From NCBI GenBank assembly GCA_003427395.1, contig BFEA01000187.1:1948932-1982663 (forward strand): DNA of 33,732 bases, in the 5' to 3' direction. Below the pieces are notes generated by a model, which was given only the letters and a program-made list of their open reading frames with translations, had not been told where the DNA came from and did no database searches. Positions within the stretch are counted from its first letter, which is position 1, and each line of letters opens with the position of its first letter. This document shows positions 1 to 8,780 of this stretch, one piece after another. Source of the DNA: Chara braunii (Eukaryota > Streptophyta > Charophyceae > Charales > Characeae). The translations under genes were made by a program, and so were the position numbers.

Positions 1-231
1 AACCAGGGAATCCATACCATCACCGAACCTGAAAATAAACTGCCGCCAAGGTTCCAAACCTGGGAAAACCGTCGTAGTAGTTCCGGTCCTGAAAATAAGT
101 CACCGTATTGAAACAACTACCACCGGGACCATACCGCGCCTGAGTCATATCAGACACCGTAGGACGTAGCCTCTCCGCCAACCCAAGGAAAGCGACCCAG
201 GGAACCCCGACCATCGGTGGCAGCGAAAATC
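1..231 (-). repeat. Weak ~63-bp tandem duplication, possibly coding on minus strand
   Basis: A segment containing 'cctgaaaataa' near 26 recurs near 88, about 62-63 bp apart. On the minus strand the copies keep the same reading frame and give related peptides (YFQDR..YDGFP and YFQVR..YGFP), because 63 is a multiple of three. The open frame (214 down to 20) is only 64 codons and I recognise no family. It could be the edge of a larger repetitive protein or element lying outside the window. Confidence 0.3.
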
Positions 232-657
232 ATCAGAATCTGTGAAAAACGTTCAATCTGGGTTCAGAGGTAGTGGCGGTTGATCAAGGCGAAANTAGTC
301 CACCATTCCGATAATCATATGTTCTCGTCTTTTCCATCACTTTTCATCATTCTTTTCTTTTGTTAATTCTATCGTTGAAAATAACAAATTAATCGTAAGT
401 TTACCAAAATCAAATCTCAAGAAAATTTCTATAAATAACCAACTTCGTTTTGTTTCCTTTCCCTTTTACCATTTTTAATATTTTTTTTATGTTTTTAATT
501 TCATTGTCGAAAACATAAAATAACAAGGGAATTTCCCCTAAGATTAAATGTAGTAAAAAAATGAAGAAAATAAAGAATATTGCGTTTTTCTCCGCTCCTC
601 TTCTGGTCTTAATCTTTTTCTTTTATTTTTAATTATGATATTAGAATAGACAAAATT
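232..657. other. AT-rich sequence without recognisable features
   Basis: Mostly AT-rich DNA with short homopolymer runs and one N near 295. I see no open frame of note, no clear repeat and no RNA gene. Confidence 0.6.
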
Positions 658-680
658 CCGAGGCCTCATTTCGGCCTCGG
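658..680. repeat. Perfect 8-bp inverted repeat
   Basis: CCGAGGCC at 658-665 and GGCCTCGG at 673-680 flank a 7-nt loop. It is not followed by a T run, so I do not call it a terminator. Confidence 0.7.
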
Positions 681-1428
681 TTGTATGCCGTCAAAATGCC
701 GCGGTGAGGTCTGTTTCCGCGATCCCTCTCCGCGGCAGGCCAAAACGGTCCCAGTCCTCTGAGCGACCAGAAATGACGGTCTCTAGTTGTGCTCAGTGCA
801 CCCATCCATCTTGCTGTCTTTGGGGGTTACTCTTAAAATCTAGTGCGTCCAGAATCAGGGGTACCCTGAGTTCTCATAATTCCAGCAGCCCGGTCATCCC
901 AAAGCACTGTCAAAACGCGGACTTAATCATGAGCCTAAACCCCTAAACTGCCGTTTTCAGGCGGGCGCACTACTTGTGGCCGCCTGACACCGCGCCGGGT
1001 ATGGAGCCGCGACGTGGGAGGAATAAGAGACCTATATTTTTTTATTATTTTGGGACATGGGGTTTGACTATGTTCGGGGTCCGTAACCTCATCGACGGTT
1101 TAGGGGTCAGGTGGTCCACCCAGCTAGGTTGGACATTACCGAGCCTGGCACAAGCAGCCAATTCAATGGCCGACCAAGCTAAGGGTTGGAGCGGGAAATG
1201 CATGCTGGGCCACAGGCTGGAGGGTCGGCCTACTAGGCGTCGCCCTTCAAATAGAGGAGTTGTTGCTTTTGCTCCCGTGATAGGAGTTAGCCCAGTAGGT
1301 GAACGCATTGGACAGTCACGCTGCAGACATAGGGATCGGATTCAGAATGCGCCCGAACTGGGCTAGTTCCTTTTGGAGCCGACCATCGGGATGAGGCAGT
1401 TTGGGCACGACCAATCTTGGTCGTGCGA
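681..1428. other. No convincing gene; one 7-bp inverted repeat
   Basis: Moderate-GC DNA. CAGGCGG (958-964) and CCGCCTG (980-986) form a hairpin. GCACGACCA/TGGTCGTGC form another just before the U6-like sequence. Open frames of 80-130 codons overlap on both strands here without family-like features, and I treat them as chance. Confidence 0.5.
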
Positions 1429-1521
1429 TCAATAGGATCACACATCCAGGAACAACCGCACCGGATTGAGCATGGCCCCTGCGCAAGGATGACGCGCATA
1501 AATCGAGAAATGACCAATTGG
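1429..1521 (+). pseudogene. Diverged U6 snRNA copy (retropseudogene)
   Basis: The 3' half matches U6 almost perfectly: GCATGGCCCCTGCGCAAGGA, then TGACGCGCATAAATCGAGAAATG, from about 1463 to 1513. Upstream, ACATCC and GGAAC keep the U6 order with a short deletion between them. The ACAGAGA box, which base-pairs with 5' splice sites, is lost (AACCGCACC-like instead), and the 5' terminal hairpin is replaced by another sequence. There is no T-run terminator for RNA polymerase III. An A-rich tract follows at 1546-1561, as expected for a LINE-mobilised copy. It cannot act as a normal U6. The homology is recalled, not computed, but the central block is unmistakable. Confidence 0.85.
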
Positions 1522-1545
1522 CTTATGCCAACGACTTTATTACTA

Positions 1546-1561
1546 AAAAAAAAACAAAAAA
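1546..1561 (+). repeat. A-rich tract, probable retroposon tail
   Basis: A run of A's broken once by C lies about 25 bp after the U6-like sequence. Position and composition fit a retroposon 3' tail. I could not find a clear target-site duplication. Confidence 0.5.
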
Positions 1562-1588
1562 AGTGTCCAGTGGCGCGCATAGAGCGGA

Positions 1589-1607
1589 CAGGGACTTGCA
1601 GTCCCTG
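1589..1607. repeat. Perfect 7-bp hairpin
   Basis: CAGGGAC (1589-1595) and GTCCCTG (1601-1607) around a 5-nt loop. Function unknown. Confidence 0.7.
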
Positions 1608-2209
1608 AGGAAGTTAAACGGACACCAGTGTTTTTGGGCGTCAAGTGGTTTGTATTTTTTATTGTTTTTAGATCCCCCCACTTTTTACGTGGCAGAGAGA
1701 AAACGAGCACCACGAGTGAAAGGGGAGGCAACACCACTCCAGTACTCACCACATGCACAAAAGACAAAAATCACGACGCTGTATCTTTCCATGTTCTAGC
1801 GGGAGATTCACTCTCGTTTTGCACATAGGCAAGGGAGTGGGGCGAGGTTTCTGGTCGTAGGAATTGGTCTGCACCACACCTTTGCGGTTGGATTTGAACT
1901 TGGGTCTGCATTCCGTAGTTTGTTATTGTGGCAATGGTTGGGCCAACGAGGTGAGTATTTCTCTTTTTTTCGTTTATCCCTCTTCCCACACGATGCATCG
2001 TGATTGCAGCCTCTCGAGGCTCAACATGGAAAAAACGGCCTGATCATGGTTATGATCGCGAAACAGGCGCATCGAGGTAAGTTTCAGTGTGAATATGCCA
2101 TTACATCGGCATGTTGCGGCAGAAAAACGGAACCAACGAAACAACAGTCTTTTCAGACTTTGTGGGAGCACAAAAGATCGCACTTCGTTTTGGACAGATG
2201 ACTGTGACC
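1608..2209. other. No recognisable gene
   Basis: Mixed-composition DNA. The open frames of 65-75 codons on both strands overlap each other and show no conserved motif. Confidence 0.5.
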
Positions 2210-2229
2210 GCGAGATCTTGAGATCTCGC
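2210..2229. repeat. Perfect 9-bp inverted repeat
   Basis: GCGAGATCT and AGATCTCGC separated by TG. It lies about 40 bp before the GA microsatellite. Confidence 0.75.
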
Positions 2230-2270
2230 AGCCCACAGTGCACACGTGGAAGCAGAAAGAAGTTTGGAGT

Positions 2271-2271
<1 letters not shown>

Positions 2272-2332
<61 letters not shown>
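2272..2332 (+). repeat. (GA)n microsatellite
   Basis: About 30 uninterrupted GA dinucleotides. They create an artefactual open frame of Arg-Glu repeats on the plus strand and Ser-Leu repeats on the minus strand. Confidence 0.95.
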
Positions 2333-2335
<3 letters not shown>

Positions 2336-2344
2336 GAGAGGATG

Positions 2345-2465
2345 GGAGAGAGAAGGACCTGCTCCTTCCGACCTGCCAGCTGCCTCCCCGTTGTCGGGGG
2401 GGGAGAATAAAAAGAAAAGAAAAGAAAAAAGGAAGAATAAAAGAAAAAAAAACGAGAAACGCGAT
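2345..2465 (-). mobile_element. SINE-like segment, partial copy A
   Basis: Read on the minus strand, a long pyrimidine tract (2465 down to about 2405) leads into ccccGACAACGGGGAGGCAGCTGGCAGGTC. The same order (pyrimidine tract, cccc-N-AACGGGGA, GGCAG-TTG/CTG) occurs at 2810-2715, so the two are copies of one family. This copy loses similarity after about 2355. The unit is short and non-coding. That it is a polymerase III retroposon rests on the B-box-like sequence in copy B only. Confidence 0.4.
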
Positions 2466-2639
2466 CTGATTATTTTTGAAAAATCTGTATTTTTCGTTTT
2501 GCGCCACTATTTTTTTGGTGGCGTAAAATATTTTTTTTGGCCTTGATTGTTTTTCTGTAGGTAGCCTGCTACCTAGGCCATGCGCATGATTTATTTTAGA
2601 TATTTTTATTTGGCGAATATTTGTTTAAAAATCATCAAA

Positions 2640-2810
2640 GTCGGGGTACTTTTTGCACCCCACTCTGAGCCTGTCGGGATTTGAACTCGTGAATTTTCAC
2701 GAGTTGTTTCCCTACCTCTCCCAATCTGACAACTGCCATCCCCGTTTTCAGGGGAGGGCAGGGGAGAAAAGAGAAAAAGAAGGTAAAAGGAGAAAGAAAA
2801 AGTCGTGCGC
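2640..2810 (-). mobile_element. SINE-like segment, copy B with B-box-like motif
   Basis: On the minus strand it has a pyrimidine tract (about 2810-2760), cccctgAAAACGGGGATGGCAG, then GAGTTCAAATCCC, which fits the polymerase III B-box consensus (GWTCRANNC). A perfect 10-bp inverted repeat, AACTCGTGAA/TTCACGAGTT (2684-2705), sits directly over the B-box start. The flanks of the B-box do not pair as a tRNA T-arm, so this is not a tRNA gene. A tRNA-derived SINE is the best guess. No A tail or target duplication was identified. Confidence 0.4.
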
Positions 2811-2849
2811 GAACCCGCGGGGTCCCAAAAATTTTCCCGGACAGTGAAC

Positions 2850-3139
2850 AACACATTGATTGTCGTGCCGGTGATCTTCGTTGCTGTAACAAATGTCACT
2901 ATGGTCTTGCCTCTATTGCATACTCGGATTCGACCATAGAAGTCCACCACCACCGGTGCGAGCAATTCTTTTCTGCCAGTGGAATGCCACGCGCACACTT
3001 TTTGTTTCAATTTGTCTTTCGCGTCTAGTCCTGTTTTCTGCATACCTCCCTCCAGTTGGTTAATATCTCCAAATGATCCACACTGTCTTTCCTCGATACA
3101 ATGACGTATGCCCTTTCCTCCTTTGTGTACATGTACCAT
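2850..3139 (-). pseudogene. Degenerate coding segment, downstream part of minus-strand gene
   Basis: A minus-strand frame open from 3139 down through this region encodes a coding-like peptide: K/R-rich stretch KDKLKQKVCAW, then VVVDFYGRIRVCNRGKTIVT with alternating hydrophobic residues typical of beta strands. It overlaps the end of the 116-codon frame (3375-3025) in another phase. The simplest reading is one protein interrupted by a frameshift near 3030. Below about 2850 the frame runs into the SINE-like copy B, where coding character is lost. Family not recognised. Confidence 0.4.
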
Positions 3140-3375
3140 ATATTTGATCCATTGTCGAACACAATCGTCTCTTGTCCGTTGACAAACCCCATGATCGGTA
3201 GAAGTTCACCATCCGGTCCAACTTCGTTTTCGACATTTATGTACTCATAATTCGCAAGTTCATCGACGATATCGACCGACCAAATGTTAGTGCCTAAAAT
3301 AATGAGATCCTCAATTGTTGATGGAACTTGATGAGAGGATCTGCTTCCATGCGAGCTTATTTGACCGACTTCCAT
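3025..3375 (-). CDS. Hypothetical protein fragment, 116 codons
   Basis: An ATG-started frame of 116 codons, acidic in the middle (IVDELANYEYINVENEVG) and ending YTKEERAYVIVSRKDSVDHL. Alternating hydrophobic and polar residues suggest beta structure. I recognise no family. It lies downstream of, and on the same strand as, the 303-codon frame and the RSGR-type terminus. The next piece continues in another phase. It is probably an exon or a fragment of a decayed larger gene rather than a stand-alone protein. The 3376-3639 gap is AT-rich with several stops. Confidence 0.4.
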   Translation of the reverse strand: MEVGQISSHGSRSSHQVPSTIEDLIILGTNIWSVDIVDELANYEYINVENEVGPDGELLPIMGFVNGQETIVFDNGSNIWYMYTKEERAYVIVSRKDSVDHLEILTNWREVCRKQD

Positions 3376-3639
3376 CCTGCAAGTTGAGTGTGTAGACGAA
3401 CAAAATTTGCAAGTTTCATTATATTGGATTCTGAATATTTAAAACCAGCACGTCTGTTATACAATTCAAAAATTACAGAACTAGGAAGATACTCCATATA
3501 GCGTCTGCTTGCTCTGTTCTTAGCAACTACTGCCTCTCACTCCTCTCTACTACGTCATATCTTTGTCCTCACCCTATATGTTTATAATTTTTTGTTACAC
3601 TCATGCATCCCCTACGATTATATTGTGACTACTTTTCCC

Positions 3640-3795
3640 TTAAGTAGGAGGTCTGACAACCCGTCCGGATCTTGTGACGTATGGGGTTTCCAGCGGACGA
3701 GGTCGTGAACCGAAGTTATACGTAGCATTCATAGACGATCCATATACGTGGATTTGCAGTTCCTCGACTGTTGCATTCACCGAAAATACGGACAT
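3640..3795 (-). CDS. Short open frame ending TRSGRVVRPPT (retroelement-like terminus)
   Basis: A 51-codon minus-strand frame starts at an ATG inside the end of the 303-codon frame, in another phase, and ends with PLETPYVTRSGRVVRPPT before TAA. A basic [RK]SGR..[RK]PP tail is a common feature of the C-termini of LTR-retrotransposon polyproteins in many lineages. The overlap with PYFR-stop of the longer frame suggests a frameshift joining the two, so this may be the true C-terminus of that protein. The motif is short, so the assignment is tentative. Confidence 0.4.
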   Translation of the reverse strand: MSVFSVNATVEELQIHVYGSSMNATYNFGSRPRPLETPYVTRSGRVVRPPT

Positions 3796-4688
3796 GATTT
3801 CATCCTAACAAACTCTCCTGGTCGTGCTAAGGAATTCCCTATACAGTCTCGTATGTCGGACGCTTTCTCTTTCAGTTGCTGCCACAATTCCGGATTATTG
3901 ACCTGAGCTGCTATCACCAAATCCGACTGCCCATCTGGACCGCGGCGATACGGCAACGCGCATCCCTCTGACCCCTGGAGGTGCATCTCGTTCCATGATA
4001 CACGCACAACTGCGTCCATAAGTTTCCTACTTTTGTTTGAAAAAAACACACATAACACTCTCGCGAAAGCACATCCGGCAATACTCAACCGCACGCAAAA
4101 GTATGACATAGCTCCTGGATAAATCCTTGGCCAACGGAGTGGATATTGCTCCAAGAATGAACAATGACGAGCCATGTCCACCAACTCTTGTTTCAGCGAA
4201 CTCATCCAAGTTCGTTGCGAAAACCTGATGTAGTCGCAGTCGAGGCGACTGCTAAAGCGGTTAATGCAGCAGAATGATTTACGCAGACGGGTGAGGAAAA
4301 TGAGCTTGAAGACAGAACGAGGCACTGTAATGAGGTTCCCGAACTCTAACATATTGGCGAACTTGTAATGGTTTGCCCAATGGCAGCCCAACTTCATCTC
4401 GTTCCAATTACCATCGGTCCATTGGTGAAGACGCCAGTTCATATACGGGATGACGACCATCCATGGGTCCTCTTCGAATTCCTCTCTTGTTGCTTCATGA
4501 AGCCAAGTATGACCGTTATAATGTCGCACCGATTTCGCACAAGGAGGAAACGGTTTTGCTAAGCGCATGTGTCTCCGGGACTCCCAGTGAAGCTTGTCGA
4601 TGCTCTCGACGACATTATGCACCCTACACATCACACACACATGAGCGAAACATACGGACATGTTGACACTCGTAAATAAACTTGGCAA
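3777..4688 (-). CDS. Hypothetical protein, 303 codons
   Basis: The longest open frame in the window, and too long to expect by chance at this base composition. It is rich in Trp, Cys and His: HTWLHEAT near residue 60, then WMVVIPYMNWRLHQW near 75-90 and GCHWANHYKF near 105. It ends ELWQQLKEKASDIRDCIG..FVRMKSCPYFR. I see no signal peptide, membrane segment or catalytic motif I can name. The stretch near residues 205-215 (VLCVFFSNK) coincides with a T-rich tract and could be a retained intron or decay. Shorter frames on the same strand lie on both sides. Together they look like one decayed gene or element reading right to left from about 5295 to 2850. Start chosen as the first ATG. Confidence 0.5.
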   Translation of the reverse strand: MPSLFTSVNMSVCFAHVCVMCRVHNVVESIDKLHWESRRHMRLAKPFPPCAKSVRHYNGHTWLHEATREEFEEDPWMVVIPYMNWRLHQWTDGNWNEMKLGCHWANHYKFANMLEFGNLITVPRSVFKLIFLTRLRKSFCCINRFSSRLDCDYIRFSQRTWMSSLKQELVDMARHCSFLEQYPLRWPRIYPGAMSYFCVRLSIAGCAFARVLCVFFSNKSRKLMDAVVRVSWNEMHLQGSEGCALPYRRGPDGQSDLVIAAQVNNPELWQQLKEKASDIRDCIGNSLARPGEFVRMKSCPYFR

Positions 4689-4919
4689 ATGATAACTCTC
4701 GTGATGAGGCTAACACTCAGTCGTCACGTCTCGTACTGTACATTCACAAGGTCATCATGGATGGTTCCTACATGCTTTCAACTACAGGTATTGTACAAGA
4801 ACAGAGGCATGCGGTTCTGCCTTTTTTTTCCCCCTGATCAAATGACATTTTCTCAATTTCCAACTCTCAGTGATGACACATGCCTATCTTTGCTAAACTA
4901 TCTATAACATGAGAACTTG
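4689..4919. other. Gap within minus-strand coding region
   Basis: Low coding character. It could be an intron or decayed sequence between the 4920-5060 and 3777-4688 pieces. Confidence 0.35.
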
Positions 4920-5060
4920 CTATTCCGAACCAATGTGCTTAACACGTTTTCCTTCGTAACTATACAAACCGTGCAGGCGTGAGCCGAATGTGAGCGTTTT
5001 CAAACCTTCGGGTTCGTCATCGTCATCCCGATCGAATGTCGATATACATGACATCTTCAT
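4920..5060 (-). CDS. Short acidic open frame (46 codons), possible exon
   Basis: A minus-strand frame with TFDRDDDDEPEGLKTLTFG followed by SRLHGLYSYEGKRVKHIGSE. It overlaps the end of the 90-codon frame (5295-5023) in a different phase, as expected if a frameshift or splice separates them. The composition looks like real protein, but the family is unknown. Confidence 0.35.
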   Translation of the reverse strand: MKMSCISTFDRDDDDEPEGLKTLTFGSRLHGLYSYEGKRVKHIGSE

Positions 5061-5295
5061 GAAACTGCACGTTGTCGCACTTTTTCCATTCCGGCCATCT
5101 CTGGCGACCGAAAAACCAACAGGCTGTCACGCAGAATTTTATGTGCTTTTGCAGTAAATAAATAAAAATTAAATAAACCAAATCCCTTTCGGTTGTGTGC
5201 GCCCGGCTTCGAGTGAGACCCTTCAATTGCGGTCTTCGCCGAACCCCGGTCTTATAAATCTTTAATTGTGATTCGGAACAATAATGATGATGCAA
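5023..5295 (-). CDS. Hypothetical protein fragment, 90 codons
   Basis: A minus-strand frame ending WFFGRQRWPEWKKCDNVQFH then EDVMYIDIRSG-stop. The last 40 residues look protein-like. The first part is less convincing and includes an AT-rich stretch (5150-5180). It is probably the upstream-most remaining piece of the broken minus-strand gene. No promoter could be identified. Confidence 0.35.
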   Translation of the reverse strand: MHHHYCSESQLKIYKTGVRRRPQLKGLTRSRAHTTERDLVYLIFIYLLQKHIKFCVTACWFFGRQRWPEWKKCDNVQFHEDVMYIDIRSG

Positions 5296-5755
5296 GTAAT
5301 AAATTAAAATTAAACTGAATAGGCCATGTATGTGCCAAGTTTGCTAATTTAGAGGTTGAGAACTGTAACATGATTAGCAAAGAACACAATCATCAAACAA
5401 TGCCAGAAGAGATAATCAAGACTGACTGACTCAAGGCAAAGACAAGATGAATGAGGAAAAAGTGAGAGCTTGTATCATCTCAAGAGTACAATGACGAGGA
5501 CATGGTCAAAGCTCAGTGTCTCTACTCTCACTCTCCCCTCTCACTTTCAACCTTAATCCTGATCTTTCAGAGCATCTGACACCACGTCCAAGTACATCTT
5601 GAGAAGGTCTGCTTAGTATGTATCTAATGACTTTACTCGAATCTTCTTTATGCTCTTCTCAATATATATGTCATACGCGATAAATTTTTGCCTTGAGTCT
5701 GCTGCACTCAGATGCTCGCTGATTTTGAAGCTGCTCACATGTCATCTGATCAGTC
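5296..5755. other. No recognisable gene
   Basis: Unique-looking mixed DNA without notable open frames, repeats or RNA motifs. Confidence 0.5.
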
Positions 5756-6195
5756 TTGCTGAGCACTGATGTCACCGAGAGCACTTGCTGTGACATAATT
5801 GTTACTGCTGTCACTAGGAGATCCCACTATGACCAGCACTTTGCTGCTGTCACCGAGATCATCTGTTGTTACCAGCATCGTTGCCACTATCACCGGGACC
5901 TCCCGCTGTGGCCAGCACTTATGTTGCTGTCACTGAAACTGTCCGCTGTGACCAGCGTCGTCGCTGCTACCACCGGGATCTCCCGCTATGGCCAGCACTT
6001 CGCTGCTGTCACCGGAACTATCCGCTGTGACCAGCGTCGTCGCTGCTAGCATCGGGGTCTCTCGGTATGGACAGCACTTCGTTGCTGTCACCGGAACTAT
6101 CCGCTGTGACCTGCGTCGTTGTTGCTACCACCGGGGTCTCCCGCTATGGCCAGCACTTCGCTGCTATCTCCGGAACTGTCCGCGATGACCAGCGT
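5756..6195 (+). repeat. ~80-bp minisatellite, about five copies, built from two ~40-bp halves
   Basis: The marker GRCCAGCACTT recurs at about 5831, 5911, 5991, 6070 and 6149, a period of 79-81 bp. Each unit has two related ~40-bp halves: one with GCTGTCACCGG..CTGTGACCAGCG, the other with GCTACCACCGGG..CTATGGCCAGCAC. The structure indicates duplication of a 40-mer followed by amplification of the dimer. The long plus-strand frames across it are consequences of the repeat. Confidence 0.85.
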
Positions 6196-6720
6196 TGTGT
6201 CCCCTGAGAACGGGATCCGCTGAATAAATTGAGATCATCTACTGAGTTCACAGTGTCTGAACTCAATATGGCTGAGGGTTGAACTCACTAGGATTGAGGT
6301 CAATGAGACCGAACTGAGAACTGAGTTGATGCTTTCCCTGAAACTTGAAGCCGCACTTAAATATGAAATCTGGTCTGATCTGAACTTGCTGAAAACTAGG
6401 TTGACTTCACTGAGTCCAAAGTGAACTTGTTGAGATTGATCTGATTTCTCTTAATCTGAAATGAACTCACTGAAACCAATCTGATTTCTTTGAATATGAG
6501 AAGAGCTCACTGAGACTGATCTGAGTCCACTGATGCTACACTTAACTTACAGAGACTGAATTGATTGAAGCCAATCCGAGCTTACTAAGATCAAAAGTGA
6601 ATTCACTGAATTGTTTTCACAGAGTCTAAAATGAAATCATTCAAACTGAACTGATCTTTCAGAGATGAAATTGAACTCACTGCGTCTGGTCTGAATTTGA
6701 AATTCACTCTGAAAATTGAT
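6196..6720 (+). repeat. Degenerate CTGAACT-rich repeat field, left part
   Basis: Irregularly spaced variants of CTGAACT, GAGATTGA, ACTGATCT and TTCACTGA. These look like old, diverged copies of the 20-bp unit that is regular at 6721-6960. Confidence 0.6.
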
Positions 6721-6960
6721 CTTAGCTTACCGAAACTGAACTGATCTTGCTGGAACTGAACCGATCTCACTGGAACTGAACCGATCTCGCTGGAACTGAA
6801 CCGATCTCATGGGAACTGAACTGATCTCCCAGGAACTGAACTGATCTCACTGGAACTGAACTGATCCCGCAGAAATTGAACTGATCTCACTGGAATTGAA
6901 CTGGTCTCGCTGGAACTGAACTGATCTCACTGGAACTGAACTAATCTCGCTGAAACTGAA
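6721..6960 (+). repeat. 20-bp minisatellite, 12 copies in exact register
   Basis: Twelve successive 20-mers of the form ctgatctcactggaactgaa start at 6721, 6741 and so on to 6941, with substitutions but no indels. Neighbouring sequence on both sides is a decayed version of the same motif, so this is the most recently homogenised core. Confidence 0.95.
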
Positions 6961-7339
6961 CTTGTGGAGATTAGGTCCACCAAATTGAGCTTATTGAAAC
7001 AGAGACGAATTGACCAATACCGAACTCAGAATTGAACTGAAACTTACACTGAAAATCTCACTTAGATCTGAATTCCGAGATTGAACTAAACTTGCCAAGA
7101 CTGAATTAATTTCACTGAATTCGAACTGAAATTACTGAGATTGAACTGATATTATTGAGCCCGGACTAAACTTGCTGAACTGAAACTGAAATCGTTGAAT
7201 CTGATATGAAATTACTACGGTTAAATTGTCTTCACTGAACCTGAAACGGGTTCACTCAAAATAAACTGAACTTCCTGATATTGAACTGATTTCACTTAGG
7301 TTAACCAGACTTGTTGAGAAAGAACTGATTTCAATAAAC
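6961..7339 (+). repeat. Degenerate CTGAACT-rich repeat field, right part
   Basis: As on the left of the 20-mer core: scattered GAACTGA/ATTGAACTGA variants with irregular spacing and no open frame. Confidence 0.6.
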
Positions 7340-7394
7340 TTACTTAAAATGGATGAGGTCTGTTGTAACCTGATTTCCCTCGCTCGAAAGCTCC

Positions 7395-7560
7395 GCACTA
7401 TACGAATACTGCTCAGGAGTGTAGCTCTGCATCACCACTAACCAAATAAAATACTCAGAGTGTATATACCTTGTCTTGTTCATATAGAACACAGCATGCA
7501 GCTCTGTGTTGCCCCTGTTCAAATAGAGTACATGATGCAACTCTGAGTTGTAAAGGTGGA
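7395..7560 (+). repeat. ~38-bp minisatellite, three diverged copies
   Basis: Copies near 7398, 7476 and 7516 share a pattern of TGTTCAAATA-(C/G)-AxxACA..ATGCA(G/A)CTCTG. The same unit recurs four times at 10077-10225, in the same orientation and inside the hairpin-array region. A minus-strand frame (7687-7340, 115 codons) crosses the copies and repeats the peptide pattern LYNSELHHVLYLNRG / TELHAVFYMN, so it reflects the repeat rather than a recognised protein. Confidence 0.65.
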
Positions 7561-7844
7561 AGACCGTTGTCAACCGGTAGAAAGTGTTATGCCGGCACAC
7601 CGGAATGACCCTGTATTCCACCCCGTGTCTGTTACCCTCGGGAGAGTTGTTCCATGACTCTTGCAACCTGACACGTGTTGAAACCAAGGTGCGACATTGG
7701 AATACTCGGAAGCAGAATTACACCCAACAACCACTTCAGCCGAAGGGTTAATCCAAGTCGACCAATCCTGCCAATAGACCAAAAACAATAGAGTAGCATC
7801 GCGGTCCCGTTGAGGTGTGATCCTTGGTTTGAGTCCGGGTCCAA
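7561..7844. other. Unassigned sequence with a B-box-like motif
   Basis: GGTTTGAGTCC near 7828 resembles a polymerase III B-box and its flanks could pair weakly as a T-arm, but no acceptable A-box or acceptor stem is visible. No gene is called. Confidence 0.4.
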
Positions 7845-8250
7845 ACTGACTTGGTCTGGTCCGATTCTAGTCTGACCTAGTCAGACTGAGTCAAATCTCC
7901 AGTCTGGTCTGGTCCCATCTGGTCTGGTCTGTCTTAGTGGATATCTGATCTGTTCTGAACTGGCTTTGTCTTAGTCAAGTCTGGTCTTGTCTGAGTCCGG
8001 TCTCATCTGGTCTGATCTCAGACCGGTCTCATCTTGCCTGGTCTGAGTCCGGTCGGGTCTGTTTTCAATTGTTCTCAACTGTGGTCTGGGTCTGGTCTCA
8101 ACCGATCTGATCCGTGTCCGCGTTCGGCCTGTTCTATTCTAATATGGTCTTGGTCTGGTCTGTGCAGACTCCGCCTGATTCTGGAACTATCTGATCGAGC
8201 CCGGTCTGATTTGACCCGGTTTCGTCTGATCTGGCCCGTTGTCGCCTAGT
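7845..8250 (+). repeat. Low-complexity GTCTG/TCTGGTCTG field
   Basis: Dense, irregular repetition of TCTGGTCTG, GTCTGATCT and related words over about 400 bp. It grades out of the 5.7-7.3 kb satellite field in composition. Confidence 0.8.
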
Positions 8251-8525
8251 CTGGAGAGGTATTCAACAATATCGACCTTGAGTCTCGCACCTGCAAAACG
8301 TTGAGCCTAGGCCCTGAGTGTGTGAGTCTACAGACTGTTCAGTTTGCTGTTGCATCTGTAAAATTGTTTAGTTGGTAGCCGTGTATCTGCTCCCTGAACN
8401 TTACAGAGAATCAACTAAATACTGTCCCATGAGTCGGTGATATGNCCGNCGATCTCTTGTGTGCGTATGAGANCGAAACATCTGCCTTCTAGTGTCTGGA
8501 ATCTGCAATGGTCCAATTCTCCTGT
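8251..8525. other. Unassigned sequence with Ns
   Basis: Contains several isolated Ns, probably low-quality consensus. Nothing recognisable. Confidence 0.5.
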
Positions 8526-8780
8526 TCATCTGCCAAANTTCGGAGTCTGAGGTATNTGNTGATNGGGNTTAAGTCCGCCGGGATCAGAAGATTGTTGTTT
8601 CTGTCCCCTACTATTTTCTGATTGCTGGTCCGATCCCTGCAGGCCCAAGTCACTGCGATCAACAGGCTGAGTACCTGGGNCNGGGGTGAGGAATCGAATA
8701 GGTGAGCCAGGTGGTGTACTCGAGCCTTTCGGACCTACATGATACAGTTGTTGCTGAACAAAATCAAGAGCTTGAATCAC
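8526..8780 (-). CDS. Possible Pro/Gln/Ser-rich coding fragment (uncertain)
   Basis: A minus-strand frame with IQALDFVQQQLYHVGPKG, then SSTPPGSPIRF, then SDQQSENSRGQKQQSSDPGG. Composition resembles disordered regions of Gag-like or regulatory proteins. Seven residues are unknown because of Ns. No domain is recognisable and the frame is short, so it may be chance. Confidence 0.2.
   Translation of the reverse strand: MIQALDFVQQQLYHVGPKGSSTPPGSPIRFLTXXPGTQPVDRSDLGLQGSDQQSENSRGQKQQSSDPGGLXPXXXIPQTPXFGR

Noticed and set aside
658-680. Transcription terminator
   Set aside because: Hairpin without a following T run; eukaryotic context.
1974-2507. 177-codon minus-strand frame
   Set aside because: Carried by the GA microsatellite (Ser-Leu repeats) and a pyrimidine tract.
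7790-7850. tRNA gene suggested by GGTTTGAGTCC
   Set aside because: B-box-like only; no cloverleaf, acceptor stem or good A-box.
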